A program made the position numbers and the translations under genes. The notes beneath the pieces are model-generated. The model searched no databases, was not told the DNA's origin, and saw only the letters and a program-made list of their open reading frames with translations. Positions 1 to 8,255 of a stretch of DNA of 64,000 bases are shown here, in pieces (the stretch's first letter is position 1; each line of letters starts with the position of its first letter). The DNA is from Rouxiella sp. WC2420 (GTDB taxonomy: Bacteria; Pseudomonadota; Gammaproteobacteria; Enterobacterales; Enterobacteriaceae): NCBI RefSeq assembly GCF_041200025.1, contig NZ_CP165628.1, positions 3,472,001 through 3,536,000 on the forward strand. The letters run 5' to 3'.

Positions 1-1629
1 AACTGCCTGTACCGGTGCAATCCAGGTTGGGAAAAAGCCCGCGTATTCTTCGGTCAGAATACCAATGAAGCGTTCCATTGAACCCAAAATTGCTCGGTGA
101 ATCATTACCGGGGTTTTACGATCGTTGCTTTCGCCGATGTAAGTTGCGTCTAAACGCTCAGGTAATGAAAAGTCGAGCTGCACGGTACCACACTGCCACG
201 CACGATCCAAACAATCATGCAAGGTAAATTCAATTTTAGGACCATAGAACGCCCCTTCACCCGGCTGATATTCGAAAGCGATGTTATTTTCGACTAATGC
301 AGCGGCGAGGTCGGCTTCTGCGCGATCCCAGGTTTCGTCTGTGCCGATACGCTTGGCAGGACGGGTCGACAGCTTGACCACAACCTTTTCAAAACCGAAA
401 GTGCTGTACACATCGTAGACCATTTTGATGCAGCTATTCACTTCATCACGAACCTGTTCTTCAGTACAGAAGATATGGGCATCGTCCTGAGTGAAACCAC
501 GAACGCGCATCAAACCGTGCAAGGCACCTGACGGCTCGTTACGGTGGCAGCTACCAAATTCGGCCATACGCAGTGGCAGATCGCGATAAGACTTCAACCC
601 TTGGTTGAAAATCTGTACGTGACCCGGGCAGTTCATTGGCTTGATACAGTATTCACGGTTCTCGGAAGAGGTAGTGAACATCGCATCTTTATAGTTGTCC
701 CAATGGCCGGTTTTTTCCCACAGCACACGGTCCATCATGAACGGGCCTTTGACTTCCTGATACTGATAAGACTTCAGCTTCATACGCACGAAGGCTTCCA
801 GCTCGCGGAAGATAGTCCAGCCGTCATTGTGCCAGAACACCATACCAGGCGCTTCTTCCTGCATATGATAGAGGTCAAGGGCTTTACCGATTTTACGGTG
901 GTCACGCTTGCCCGCTTCTTCAAGACGCTGCAGGTAGGAATTCAACTGCTTTTTATCAGCCCAGGCAGTGCCGTAAATACGCTGCAACATTTTATTGTCG
1001 CTGTCACCACGCCAGTAAGCACCAGACGTTTTCTGCAGCTTGAAATGGTGGCAGAAACGCATGTTTGGCACGTGTGGACCACGACACATATCAACGTATT
1101 CTTCATGATGATACAGGCCTGGACGATCGTCGTGGCTGATATTTTCATCAAGAATGGCAATCTTGTACTGCTCGCCGCGACCTTCAAAGGTATCGCGCGC
1201 TTCCTGCCAGCTGACTTTCTTTTTAATAACGTCGTAATTCTTTTCAGCCAGTTCGTGCATGCGCTTTTCAAGCAGATCGATATCTTCCTGAGTCAGCGTG
1301 TGGTCCAAGTCTACATCGTAGTAAAAACCGTTGTCGATTGTAGGACCGATAGCCATCTTGGTGTTAGGCCAAAGCTGCTTGATAGCGTGACCCAGCAGGT
1401 GCGCACAGGAGTGACGGAGAATTTCTAAACCGGCATCATCTTTTGCGGTGATAATGGCTAATTGAGCATCGTTCTCGATAAGATCGCCGGCATCGACCAG
1501 CTCACCGTTTACACGACCAGCGATACAGGCTTTCGCCAGACCTGGGCCGATATCCAGTGCAACATCATAAGGAGAAACAGGATGGTCAAACTGACGCTGA
1601 CTACCATCAGGGAGAGTAATAACAGGCAT
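1..1629 (-). CDS. thrS: Threonine--tRNA ligase (C-terminal part beyond window edge)
   Basis: Charges tRNA-Thr with threonine in the cytoplasm. Read on the minus strand from ATG at 1629 (protein begins [10 protein letters not shown]), the frame stays open for 543 codons and runs off the window; the E. coli enzyme has 642 residues, so about 100 C-terminal residues are missing. The N-terminal TGS domain is followed by the editing domain with [10 protein letters not shown] and a catalytic core with the class II motifs ([30 protein letters not shown]). The start is preceded by a GAGGAAAGA ribosome site. In E. coli thrS heads thrS-infC-rpmI-rplT-pheMST, which would lie to the left of this window. 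Its leader contains an anticodon-arm mimic (1651-1671), so translational autoregulation is expected. Confidence 0.98.
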   Translation of the reverse strand, partial: MPVITLPDGSQRQFDHPVSPYDVALDIGPGLAKACIAGRVNGELVDAGDLIENDAQLAIITAKDDAGLEILRHSCAHLLGHAIKQLWPNTKMAIGPTIDNGFYYDVDLDHTLTQEDIDLLEKRMHELAEKNYDVIKKKVSWQEARDTFEGRGEQYKIAILDENISHDDRPGLYHHEEYVDMCRGPHVPNMRFCHHFKLQKTSGAYWRGDSDNKMLQRIYGTAWADKKQLNSYLQRLEEAGKRDHRKIGKALDLYHMQEEAPGMVFWHNDGWTIFRELEAFVRMKLKSYQYQEVKGPFMMDRVLWEKTGHWDNYKDAMFTTSSENREYCIKPMNCPGHVQIFNQGLKSYRDLPLRMAEFGSCHRNEPSGALHGLMRVRGFTQDDAHIFCTEEQVRDEVNSCIKMVYDVYSTFGFEKVVVKLSTRPAKRIGTDETWDRAEADLAAALVENNIAFEYQPGEGAFYGPKIEFTLHDCLDRAWQCGTVQLDFSLPERLDATYIGESNDRKTPVMIHRAILGSMERFIGILTEEYAGFFPTWIAPVQAV

Positions 1630-1650
1630 GATCTTTCCTCATCTACAGTG

Positions 1651-1671
1651 GTGCCCCACACGACAGAGCAC
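1651..1671 (-). promoter_or_regulatory. thrS translational operator, tRNA-Thr anticodon-arm mimic
   Basis: On the minus strand this 21-nt stretch folds as a 7-bp stem (GTGCTCT with GGGGCAC, two or three wobble pairs) closing a 7-nt loop GTCGTGT. The CGT in the centre of the loop is the tRNA-Thr anticodon in the anticodon position. It ends 21 nt before the thrS ATG. In E. coli, ThrRS binds such an anticodon-like hairpin in its own mRNA and blocks ribosome binding. The rest of the 1630-1927 leader and promoter region holds no gene I can support. Confidence 0.8.
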
Positions 1672-1927
1672 ATATAGAAAAATATTTGTATTTGAATTCA
1701 TTTGGTTGATTGCGCTATTCGACTTTACCTTGCCAAATATATACACGCTTGGATTCTAAAAACGGTAGAACACAGGGTGTGACGCAAAGAACTGAGGCAG
1801 AGTGTATCACCCGTAAAGCGCATTTTTCCAGCAACTTACGTGGCTTTTTTCATGAAATGACCCGCGGTATGCCGCAAAGCCAGTCATGGCGGTAAATCGT
1901 GAGATTACAGTCAGCACAGAAAGATCA

Positions 1928-1962
1928 AACGCTCCGCAGCGAGAGATACACTGCGGAGCGTT
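1928..1962 (-). terminator. Terminator hairpin after emtA
   Basis: A perfect 12-bp stem (1928-1939 with 1951-1962) with an 11-nt loop lies 26 bp past the emtA stop. On the minus strand it is followed by a T-rich run (TTTGATCTTTCT). It separates emtA from the thrS promoter region. Confidence 0.75.
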
Positions 1963-1988
1963 CAGAATAGATACTTGTTATATTTGGC

Positions 1989-2621
1989 TTAACGCATCGC
2001 CAGATAGGCGTTGTTAACTTTCCACAGATAACGTGGTGCCTGAGCAGCTGGATGGTTTTTTTGTATATGTTTGTAGAACTGTTCAGGTGTTAGCTGATTG
2101 ATTTGTGCCACCGCATAAACCCGGTCTTTCGAGAAGGTTCTCAACAGTGCTCCAGCTCCGTTTACATAAGCAACCGTAGTGGCATAGCGCAGGGTCTCTG
2201 GATTGTTAATCCCGGCCAATTGCTGCTGCAACATGCTTAGGTAAGCAGTACCCAAATCTATGTTAACTCGTGGATCTTTAAGTTCGTGCGTGGTCGGTTG
2301 CCCATCTCGCCCTTTCAACCGGTAGGCATCGCGCCCGGCGGTGGAAGCTTTAAGCTGCATCAAACCCACTGCGTTGGATCTGCTGACTGCCCCTGGGTTA
2401 AATCCTGATTCGACCTGAATAATCGCTTTAACCAGTGTTTCGTCAACACCGTAAGTACTCGCAGCCTGTTTAATCACCGTGCCGTAAGGGCCTTGATGCA
2501 TTAACGATGGCTCTTCCTGAACACTGGGTTGGGTAATCAATTTACTTGTTTGTATTGGGGTTTGTTTTGCGCACCCCGCCAAAAATAGCGCAGTCATCAA
2601 ATATAGAAATTTGAGTTTCAC
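1989..2621 (-). CDS. emtA: Membrane-bound endo-type lytic murein transglycosylase
   Basis: Cleaves the glycan strands of peptidoglycan to form 1,6-anhydromuropeptides; expected as a lipoprotein on the periplasmic face of the outer membrane. From the GTG at 2621 the protein has 210 residues, close to the E. coli length. It starts with a type II signal peptide ending in LFLAGC (Cys17 lipidated). The SLT fold carries the catalytic Glu71 in the motif VESGFNP, then AVGLMQLKAS and YVNGAGALLRTFS. The longer reading frame back to 2720 adds 33 residues that would bury the lipoprotein signal, so the GTG start is preferred despite a weak ribosome site. Divergent from yniA; it ends at a strong hairpin. 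Confidence 0.93.
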   Translation of the reverse strand: MKLKFLYLMTALFLAGCAKQTPIQTSKLITQPSVQEEPSLMHQGPYGTVIKQAASTYGVDETLVKAIIQVESGFNPGAVSRSNAVGLMQLKASTAGRDAYRLKGRDGQPTTHELKDPRVNIDLGTAYLSMLQQQLAGINNPETLRYATTVAYVNGAGALLRTFSKDRVYAVAQINQLTPEQFYKHIQKNHPAAQAPRYLWKVNNAYLAMR

Positions 2622-2943
2622 TTGAGATCTCTCGCGACTTGGACGAAAGCCAGCATATACACATTTTTTGAACACGAGAATATTTTTTTCGGCTATTATT
2701 GAGAATGGTAGATGAAACAAGAATCTAAGGAATTAGTCGATCGGATAATTCCTGTATTAATGTCTGTTTATACTCATAAAGCATTTAATAATATCGTTGA
2801 CCTGTTCAAGATTAATGAAAGTCCTAATTCGTGGGCGTTAAATAATCGACATCAGCCAGTCGCGCTGTGCGCTCGATCGGGGTTTTCCGGCAACAAAACC
2901 GCTAACTTAATGAATTATCTGGCCAGTCCGAAGGGGTGATACC

Positions 2944-3807
2944 ATGTGGCAAGCCGTTAATCGTCTGTTGAGTGAACATCTTAGAAGTGCAGAAATCCGT
3001 GAACGTGTCGAGCTACCGGGAGGAGAAATCCATGCTGCCTGGCGCTTGAGCTACGGGGATAAAGAAGTGTTCGTAAAATGTAACTCACGAGAACTGTTGC
3101 CGTTGTTCGCTGCCGAAGCAGACCAGTTGGACATGCTTGCCAAAAGTAAAACGGTACGCGTACCAGAGGTTTATGGCGTCGGCAGTGACCGTGATTACAG
3201 TTTTCTGTTACTGGAATATCTGCCACTTATCTCGCTTGATGTCGATAACGCCTACCTTTTGGGGCAGCAGCTAGCCGCACTGCATCAGTGGAGCGAACAG
3301 CTGGAATTTGGCCTGGATTTTGATAACGAGCTCGCCACCGTGCCGCAACCTAATGCCTGGCAACGCAAGTGGTCGACCTTTTTCTCTCAACAGCGCATCG
3401 GTTGGCAGTTGCAACTTGCGGCTGAAAAAGGCATGAATTTCGGCGATACCGAGCTGATTATCGAGCGAGTACGTTCAAAGCTACAAAACCATCAGCCACA
3501 ACCTTCGCTGTTACATGGCGACTTATGGCCACATAACTGCGGCCAGTCTGAACACGGCCCGATATTATTCGACCCGGCATGCTATTGGGGAGACCGGGAA
3601 TGTGATTTATCTATGTTGCCGCTATATCCGAATATTCCTAATCAGGTTATTGATGGTTATCAAAGTATTACCCCGCTTCCAGCTGGCTATATTGATCGTC
3701 AAACGGTGTATCAGCTTTATTATCTATTGAATCGCAGTAACCTGTTTGGCGGACAGCATGAAGTGGTCGCGCAACGCGCCATTGAGAGATTATTACACGA
3801 TAAATAA
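2944..3807 (+). CDS. yniA: Fructosamine/ketosamine-3-kinase family protein
   Basis: A 287-residue member of the fructosamine-kinase family, which phosphorylates sugar adducts on protein amines as the first step of deglycation. The aminoglycoside-kinase-like fold is evident from the catalytic loop HGDLWPHN (residues 191-198) and the metal-binding FDP (209-211), then the conserved WGDRECDLSM. A good ribosome site (AAGGGGTGAT) precedes the ATG. The yniA-yniB-yniC order matches E. coli, with yniB on the opposite strand. The E. coli protein acts on small ketosamines; the exact substrate here is not shown by sequence. Confidence 0.95.
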   Translation: MWQAVNRLLSEHLRSAEIRERVELPGGEIHAAWRLSYGDKEVFVKCNSRELLPLFAAEADQLDMLAKSKTVRVPEVYGVGSDRDYSFLLLEYLPLISLDVDNAYLLGQQLAALHQWSEQLEFGLDFDNELATVPQPNAWQRKWSTFFSQQRIGWQLQLAAEKGMNFGDTELIIERVRSKLQNHQPQPSLLHGDLWPHNCGQSEHGPILFDPACYWGDRECDLSMLPLYPNIPNQVIDGYQSITPLPAGYIDRQTVYQLYYLLNRSNLFGGQHEVVAQRAIERLLHDK

Positions 3808-3836
3808 TGGCAATAATGGGCAATTTCCAGAGGAAA

Positions 3837-3874
3837 AATAAAGCCTGAACATATCCTTATGCTCAGGCTTTATT
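3837..3874. terminator. Bidirectional terminator between yniA and yniB
   Basis: A 12-bp stem AATAAAGCCTGA / TCAGGCTTTATT with A-rich and T-rich flanks lies between the convergent yniA and yniB, so it can serve both strands. Confidence 0.85.
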
Positions 3875-3915
3875 CTATTTAGAATGCTTAACTTACCGAG
3901 ATTAACGCGTGGTGT

Positions 3916-4467
3916 TTATTGCCCCAGTAAACCTAATAATTTCAAAACGAAATAGGCAATAACTGCAATAATTAGCGGCAGAATATATAGCGGGAAAATC
4001 TGCAGGAAGATGGTGTGTCGAGGAATAACAATCTTCTCTTCAATTTGCTGCTGTGTTCTGGCTTCGCTTGCACGAGTCTGTTCCAGAATCAGCTGATCCT
4101 GCACGCCCTCACGGATGTGACGCACCTGACGGGACATCCGCGCGCCGCTGGCCTGCAGAGCCAATCCAACAAAAATCAGCCAGTAAATTACGATAAACAT
4201 CAGATTGGCGCTGGTGATGCCCTGCCCTAATACCGGCTGCGGCGCGTTATACCAGAATGCATTCAGAAACGGGGTGTTAAACTTGGCCATATCCACCATG
4301 ACGTGGACGAAATCAACCATCACCGCATTAATGCCCTTCTCGCCTTTGGCTTGCGCATAAAAGAAATTAAGCATCGAAATAACCGTCGATAGCAAAGCTG
4401 GGATGAAAATGACCCATCCCAGGATCCGTTTTAAGACGGCTACACGGCCTGCTTGTTGATACGTCAT
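3916..4467 (-). CDS. yniB: YniB family inner-membrane protein
   Basis: A 183-residue integral membrane protein matching E. coli YniB in length, neighbours and sequence style; its function is unknown. Hydrophobic segments are visible near residues 14-34 (VIFIPALLSTVISM), 93-107 (MFIVIYWLIFVGLAL) and at the C-terminus (IFPLYILPLIIAVIAYFVL), with a polar basic and glutamine-rich stretch before the last one. The ribosome site AAGGGGAATTC precedes the ATG. It lies convergent with yniA and divergent from hxpB. Confidence 0.92.
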   Translation of the reverse strand: MTYQQAGRVAVLKRILGWVIFIPALLSTVISMLNFFYAQAKGEKGINAVMVDFVHVMVDMAKFNTPFLNAFWYNAPQPVLGQGITSANLMFIVIYWLIFVGLALQASGARMSRQVRHIREGVQDQLILEQTRASEARTQQQIEEKIVIPRHTIFLQIFPLYILPLIIAVIAYFVLKLLGLLGQ

Positions 4468-4646
4468 GAATTCCCCTTGTTAGGACGTCTCTTAGAAGCG
4501 TCAGTTTAACCATAGTTATCGAAACACGCCCAAAATTTTAGTTAACATCTTTGAATGGCTCATTATTTCGGCGCTGAGCACAGAGTTTGGGTGTGTTATG
4601 CTCTTTTTATCATCAAGCTAATTCAGTGTAACTGGGAGTTTTAAAA

Positions 4647-5315
4647 ATGAGTCATGTAAAACCCGTTCAGGCCGCAATTTTTGACATGGATGGACTTCTG
4701 ATTGATTCAGAGCCTTTCTGGATGGAGTCCGAGTTGGAGGTTTTCGCCAGTATCGGTGTCGATATTTCCAAAAAACATCTTGTTCCCAGTACATTAGGGT
4801 TACGAATCGACCAGACGGTTCGCATGTGGGCACGCGTTCTGCCGTGGCAAGGCCCCAGCGAAGCCGAGGTAACGGCACGAATTATCGCCACTACCGTTGA
4901 AAAGGTTGCAGCGACCCGCCCTCTGCTGCCCGGTGTAGAACACGCTTTGAAACTCTGTCAGTCCCAGGGTTTGAAAATTGGTATCGCCTCGGCATCGCCG
5001 CTGCACATGATTAATCAGGTGCTGGATATGTTTAATCTTCAATCGTATTTCGAGACGCGACAATCGGCAGAATATCTGGCTTACAGCAAGCCACATCCAG
5101 AAGTTTATTTGCTGGCCGCTGCTGAATTAGGTATTGATCCACTGGATTGCGTCACTCTGGAAGATTCCTTTAACGGCATGATCGCGACCAAAGCGGCACG
5201 AATGCGCTCGATTGTCGTTCCTGACAAGCAACATGCCGCGGACCCGCGCTGGGCGCTGGCCGATGCAAAGCTTTCATCATTAGAACAACTGACGTCAGCG
5301 CATTTGGGCTTGTAG
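4647..5315 (+). CDS. hxpB: Hexitol phosphatase HxpB (HAD superfamily; YniC)
   Basis: A 222-residue cytoplasmic HAD phosphatase. The E. coli homologue hydrolyses 2-deoxyglucose-6-P and hexitol phosphates. The nucleophile motif IFDMDGLLIDSEP puts the catalytic aspartates at residues 13 and 15; motif II lies in IASASPLHM, the Lys in YSKPHPEVYLLAA and the acidic pair in LEDSFNGM. A GGGAG ribosome site sits 8 nt before the ATG. Close match to E. coli YniC throughout. No terminator is evident before the kdu control region. Confidence 0.95.
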   Translation: MSHVKPVQAAIFDMDGLLIDSEPFWMESELEVFASIGVDISKKHLVPSTLGLRIDQTVRMWARVLPWQGPSEAEVTARIIATTVEKVAATRPLLPGVEHALKLCQSQGLKIGIASASPLHMINQVLDMFNLQSYFETRQSAEYLAYSKPHPEVYLLAAAELGIDPLDCVTLEDSFNGMIATKAARMRSIVVPDKQHAADPRWALADAKLSSLEQLTSAHLGL

Positions 5316-5365
5316 GTTTTGAAAACCGTATTTCTATCATGGCGGCCTCTTGAGTCCGCTATTTT

Positions 5366-5381
5366 TTTGACCTGCATCACA
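5366..5381. promoter_or_regulatory. Candidate CRP-cAMP site upstream of kduI
   Basis: TTTGA-CCTGCA-TCACA differs from TGTGA-N6-TCACA at one position. It lies 25 bp upstream of the KdgR box and about 150 bp before kduI. kdu genes in pectinolytic relatives are catabolite-activated, which fits; this is a prediction by eye. Confidence 0.5.
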
Positions 5382-5405
5382 AACTTAAGAATCGCAACCA
5401 ATAAA

Positions 5406-5424
5406 AATAAAACATCATTTCATT
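5406..5424. promoter_or_regulatory. KdgR operator upstream of kduI
   Basis: AATAAAACATCATTTCATT fits the KdgR consensus AATRAAAYRNYRTTTYATT at every position. It lies 108 bp before the kduI start. The kdgR gene is 3 kb away in the same window, so KdgR repression of kduI-kduD, relieved by 2-keto-3-deoxygluconate, is likely. Confidence 0.8.
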
Positions 5425-5532
5425 TTTATTGAATTCACATACCAATACTTCTATGCTTCTCTCATCGACGAAATCAAGCAGTGGTTACTGCTGCGATTAA
5501 TTCCCCATTGGTTACGATGAAGAGGTTCCGCT

Positions 5533-6369
5533 ATGCAAGTCCGCCAAAGTATTCACAGCGATCACGCCAAACAGCTCGATACCGCAGGATTACGCCGCGA
5601 GTTTTTGATCGAGAAAATCTTTGAGAAAGATGCTTACACCCTGACTTACAGTCATATTGACCGCATTATCATCGGCGGTGTAATGCCGGTTCAAAAGGCC
5701 GTGACGGTCGGAGATGAAGTCGGTAAACAACTCGGCGTTAGCTACTTCCTTGAACGTCGTGAACTGGGAGTGATCAATATTGGCGGACCCGGACTTATAA
5801 AGGTCGACGGAAAAACCTATGAAATTGGCAACCAAGAGGCGCTGTATGTAGGCAAAGGTGCCCGACAGGTTGAGTTCAGCAGCATTGATGCGGCACGCCC
5901 GGCCAAGTTCTATTACAACAGTGCGCCTGCACACACTCGTTTCCCGGACAAGAAAATAACGCTGGCAGAAGCTTCGCCTCAAACTCTGGGCGACGCCAGT
6001 ACCAGCAATCGCCGCACTATCAATAAATTTATCGTTCCCGATGTACTCGAAACTTGCCAGTTAACCATGGGGCTAACCAAGCTCGAGGAAGGCAGCCTGT
6101 GGAACACTATGCCTTGCCACACCCACGATCGCCGCATGGAAGTATATTTCTATTTTGATATGGATGACGATACCGCCGTGTTCCACATGATGGGGCAGCC
6201 ACAGGAAACGCGTCATTTGCTGGTCCACAACGAACAGGCGGTGATTTCTCCAAGCTGGTCGATTCACTCGGGCGTAGGCACCAAGCGTTACACCTTTATC
6301 TGGGGCATGGTTGGCGAAAATCAGGTGTTTGATGATATGGACCACGTTGCCGTTAACGCGCTCAGATAA
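5533..6369 (+). CDS. kduI: 5-dehydro-4-deoxy-D-glucuronate isomerase
   Basis: Isomerises 5-keto-4-deoxyuronate to 2,5-diketo-3-deoxygluconate in cytoplasmic breakdown of pectin-derived and other unsaturated uronates. The length of 278 residues equals the E. coli enzyme. Zinc ligands of the cupin-type fold are seen as His196 and His198 with Glu203 in [14 protein letters not shown], and a further His in [17 protein letters not shown] precedes the ATG. kduD follows 35 bp downstream, so the two form an operon behind KdgR and CRP-like sites. Confidence 0.97.
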   Translation: MQVRQSIHSDHAKQLDTAGLRREFLIEKIFEKDAYTLTYSHIDRIIIGGVMPVQKAVTVGDEVGKQLGVSYFLERRELGVINIGGPGLIKVDGKTYEIGNQEALYVGKGARQVEFSSIDAARPAKFYYNSAPAHTRFPDKKITLAEASPQTLGDASTSNRRTINKFIVPDVLETCQLTMGLTKLEEGSLWNTMPCHTHDRRMEVYFYFDMDDDTAVFHMMGQPQETRHLLVHNEQAVISPSWSIHSGVGTKRYTFIWGMVGENQVFDDMDHVAVNALR

Positions 6370-6404
6370 ACCTTTTATTAAGCAACGTCAGACAGGATAC
6401 CGCT

Positions 6405-7166
6405 ATGGTGCTGAACAGCTTTGATCTTCAGGGAAAGGTGGCGATCGTCACCGGCTGCAATACTGGGCTAGGACAAGCCATGGCAATCGGTCTAGCGCAG
6501 GCCGGTTGTGACATAGTCGGAGTGAATCGCTCACAACCCATTGAAACTATGGATAAAATACATGCTCTGGGCCGTAGATTTCTTGATTTACGAGCCGATC
6601 TGACCAGTATAGAAGCCATACCGCGCCTGCTTGAGACCGCGATCGGTGAGATGGGGCAAATAAATATTCTGGTCAATAACGCTGGAATTATTCGCCGCGA
6701 AGATGCGTTGAATTTTTCGGAGCAAGACTGGGATGACGTGATGAACGTCAACAGCAAGACGCTGTTTTTTATGGCTCAGGCCGTTGCTCGACAGTTTATC
6801 AAGCAAGGCAGTGGTGGAAAAATCATTAACATCGCCTCAATGCTGTCTTTCCAGGGCGGGATCCGCGTACCCTCTTATACTGCTTCGAAAAGCGCGGTGA
6901 TGGGTATTACCCGCCTGCTGGCCAATGAATGGGCCAAGCATAAAATCAATGTGAATGCGATTGCGCCCGGTTATATGGTCACCAACAACACCGAGCAACT
7001 GCGCGCCGATGAGGATCGTAGCCAGGCTATTCTGGACCGTATTCCGGCCGGGCGCTGGGGCGAACAGCAGGATATCATGGGGCCTGTGGTGTTTCTGGCC
7101 TCGGCAGCCTCCGACTATGTCAATGGCTACACTCTAGCCGTTGATGGCGGCTGGCTGGCCAGATAG
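6405..7166 (+). CDS. kduD: 2-dehydro-3-deoxy-D-gluconate 5-dehydrogenase
   Basis: An NAD(H)-dependent short-chain dehydrogenase of 253 residues that converts 2,5-diketo-3-deoxygluconate to 2-keto-3-deoxygluconate, the step after KduI. It shows the Rossmann motif TGCNTGLGQAMAIG, the NNAG motif (ILVNNAGIIRR), the catalytic Ser in NIASMLSFQ and the Tyr-Lys pair in SYTASKSAVMG. The C-terminus NGYTLAVDGGWLAR is typical of the family. Second gene of the kdu operon. Confidence 0.97.
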   Translation: MVLNSFDLQGKVAIVTGCNTGLGQAMAIGLAQAGCDIVGVNRSQPIETMDKIHALGRRFLDLRADLTSIEAIPRLLETAIGEMGQINILVNNAGIIRREDALNFSEQDWDDVMNVNSKTLFFMAQAVARQFIKQGSGGKIINIASMLSFQGGIRVPSYTASKSAVMGITRLLANEWAKHKINVNAIAPGYMVTNNTEQLRADEDRSQAILDRIPAGRWGEQQDIMGPVVFLASAASDYVNGYTLAVDGGWLAR

Positions 7167-7277
7167 TGACAAAACGTCACATTACACTGTCACAACGCAA
7201 CTATTTTTACCTTAGTTATCAATTAATTGACAAATAGTTACAGGGTAACACCTTCCGCAGAAAATCGCTTTCATCTA

Positions 7278-7297
7278 TACTGGATAAAATAACAGTT
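7278..7297. promoter_or_regulatory. LexA (SOS) box upstream of ydjM
   Basis: TACTGGATAAAATAACAGTT contains CTG-N10-CAG with an AT-rich centre and ends 18 bp before the ydjM start. E. coli ydjM is a known LexA-regulated gene, so the site is conserved in sequence and position. Confidence 0.85.
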
Positions 7298-7315
7298 ATT
7301 CAGTTCGGATGCATT

Positions 7316-7873
7316 ATGACTGCGGAAGGTCATCTCATTTTTTCCATTGCTTGCGCAGTGTTCGCCAAAAAGGCCCAGCTATCGCCAGAGCTTGCTCATG
7401 GTGACTGGTGGCATATTATCCCGGCTTCGCTGCTGACCTCACTACTTCCGGATATCGATCATCCTAAATCTCTGTTAGGGCAACGGCTGCGATGGATTTC
7501 ACAACCCATAGCACGCATGTTTGGTCATCGTGGATTTACTCACAGTCTTTTGGCAGTTGCCGCCGGAGTGTTTCTGCTTAAAACGCGTCTTCCCCACGAC
7601 TGGGTAATTCCGATTGATGCACTGCACGGGATGGTGATCGGCTATTTAAGCCATATTTTGGCTGACATGCTCACACCGGCCGGCGTTCCGCTGCTGTGGC
7701 CCTGCCGATGGCGCTTTCGTCTACCATTGATTAGCAGCCAAAAAGGCAACCAGCTGGAACGAATGTTTTGTCTGATTATGGTTGGACTGACGCTGTTTTG
7801 GCCTAACTGGTCGCCCATCATTGATGCAATCAACCCGCATGGCCTAAGTTTTATTTTGAAGTATTTAACTTAA
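7316..7873 (+). CDS. ydjM: LexA-regulated inner-membrane metal-dependent hydrolase family protein
   Basis: A 185-residue YdjM/YbcI-family membrane protein whose enzymatic role is unproven. It has the family's His/Asp signature: DIDHPKSLLGQRL, HRGFTHSLLAV and SHILADMLTPAGVPLLWPCRWRFRLP. Several hydrophobic segments fit an inner-membrane location. The start MTAEGHL matches E. coli YdjM; an ATG at 7309 is out of frame. The LexA box just upstream indicates induction on DNA damage. tcyP follows downstream on the same strand, as in E. coli. Confidence 0.95.
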   Translation: MTAEGHLIFSIACAVFAKKAQLSPELAHGDWWHIIPASLLTSLLPDIDHPKSLLGQRLRWISQPIARMFGHRGFTHSLLAVAAGVFLLKTRLPHDWVIPIDALHGMVIGYLSHILADMLTPAGVPLLWPCRWRFRLPLISSQKGNQLERMFCLIMVGLTLFWPNWSPIIDAINPHGLSFILKYLT

Positions 7874-8107
7874 ATTGAAGAATTTAAATTAAGTCCGCCA
7901 AAAATTCCGGCCAAGTTTATGGACACGCTTATTAATCCCGTTTGGACTAAATTAAAAAGCATGCAACCTCCATCAGTGATAGTCGCGGTAATCGACAAGA
8001 ACAGCTGTTTTCGCAGCCGGGATTCATGCATAGCCTGAATTTCCGCAGTAGAGCCTGTCCAATAAAACTTCTCCAATACATTGTGCCTACCAATCAATTG
8101 GTTGCAT

Positions 8108-8142
8108 ATAACCAAAAGAAATAATGAATTCTTTTTGGTTAT
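8108..8142 (+). promoter_or_regulatory. Inverted repeat and -10 element upstream of tcyP
   Basis: In the 380-bp gap after ydjM, ATAACCAAAAGAA (8108-8120) and TTCTTTTTGGTTAT (8129-8142) form a near-perfect dyad. A TATAAT -10 candidate (8140-8145) overlaps its right arm, and no good -35 is visible. This suggests an activator-dependent promoter; E. coli tcyP depends on CysB, but I cannot show this is a CysB site. I see no gene in the rest of the gap. Confidence 0.45.
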
Positions 8143-8255
8143 AATGTTGCACCTTTGCAGTCTGCTATTCTACGCCCATCGTTACATCCTGAAATGTTGC
8201 TCTTTGCGCGGCATCATCAAAACATTTTTCATAAGTTTTCTCTGGAGCTTTGGGT

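Noticed and set aside
544-1428. Long plus-strand open frame within thrS
   Set aside because: It is antisense to the well-conserved thrS coding frame and its translation has no recognisable motif.
2712-2939. 75-codon plus-strand ORF just upstream of yniA
   Set aside because: No ribosome site, no recognisable family, and it occupies the divergent emtA/yniA promoter region.
7870-8115. 81-codon minus-strand ORF between ydjM and tcyP
   Set aside because: No ribosome site or known motif, and it overlaps the tcyP control region.
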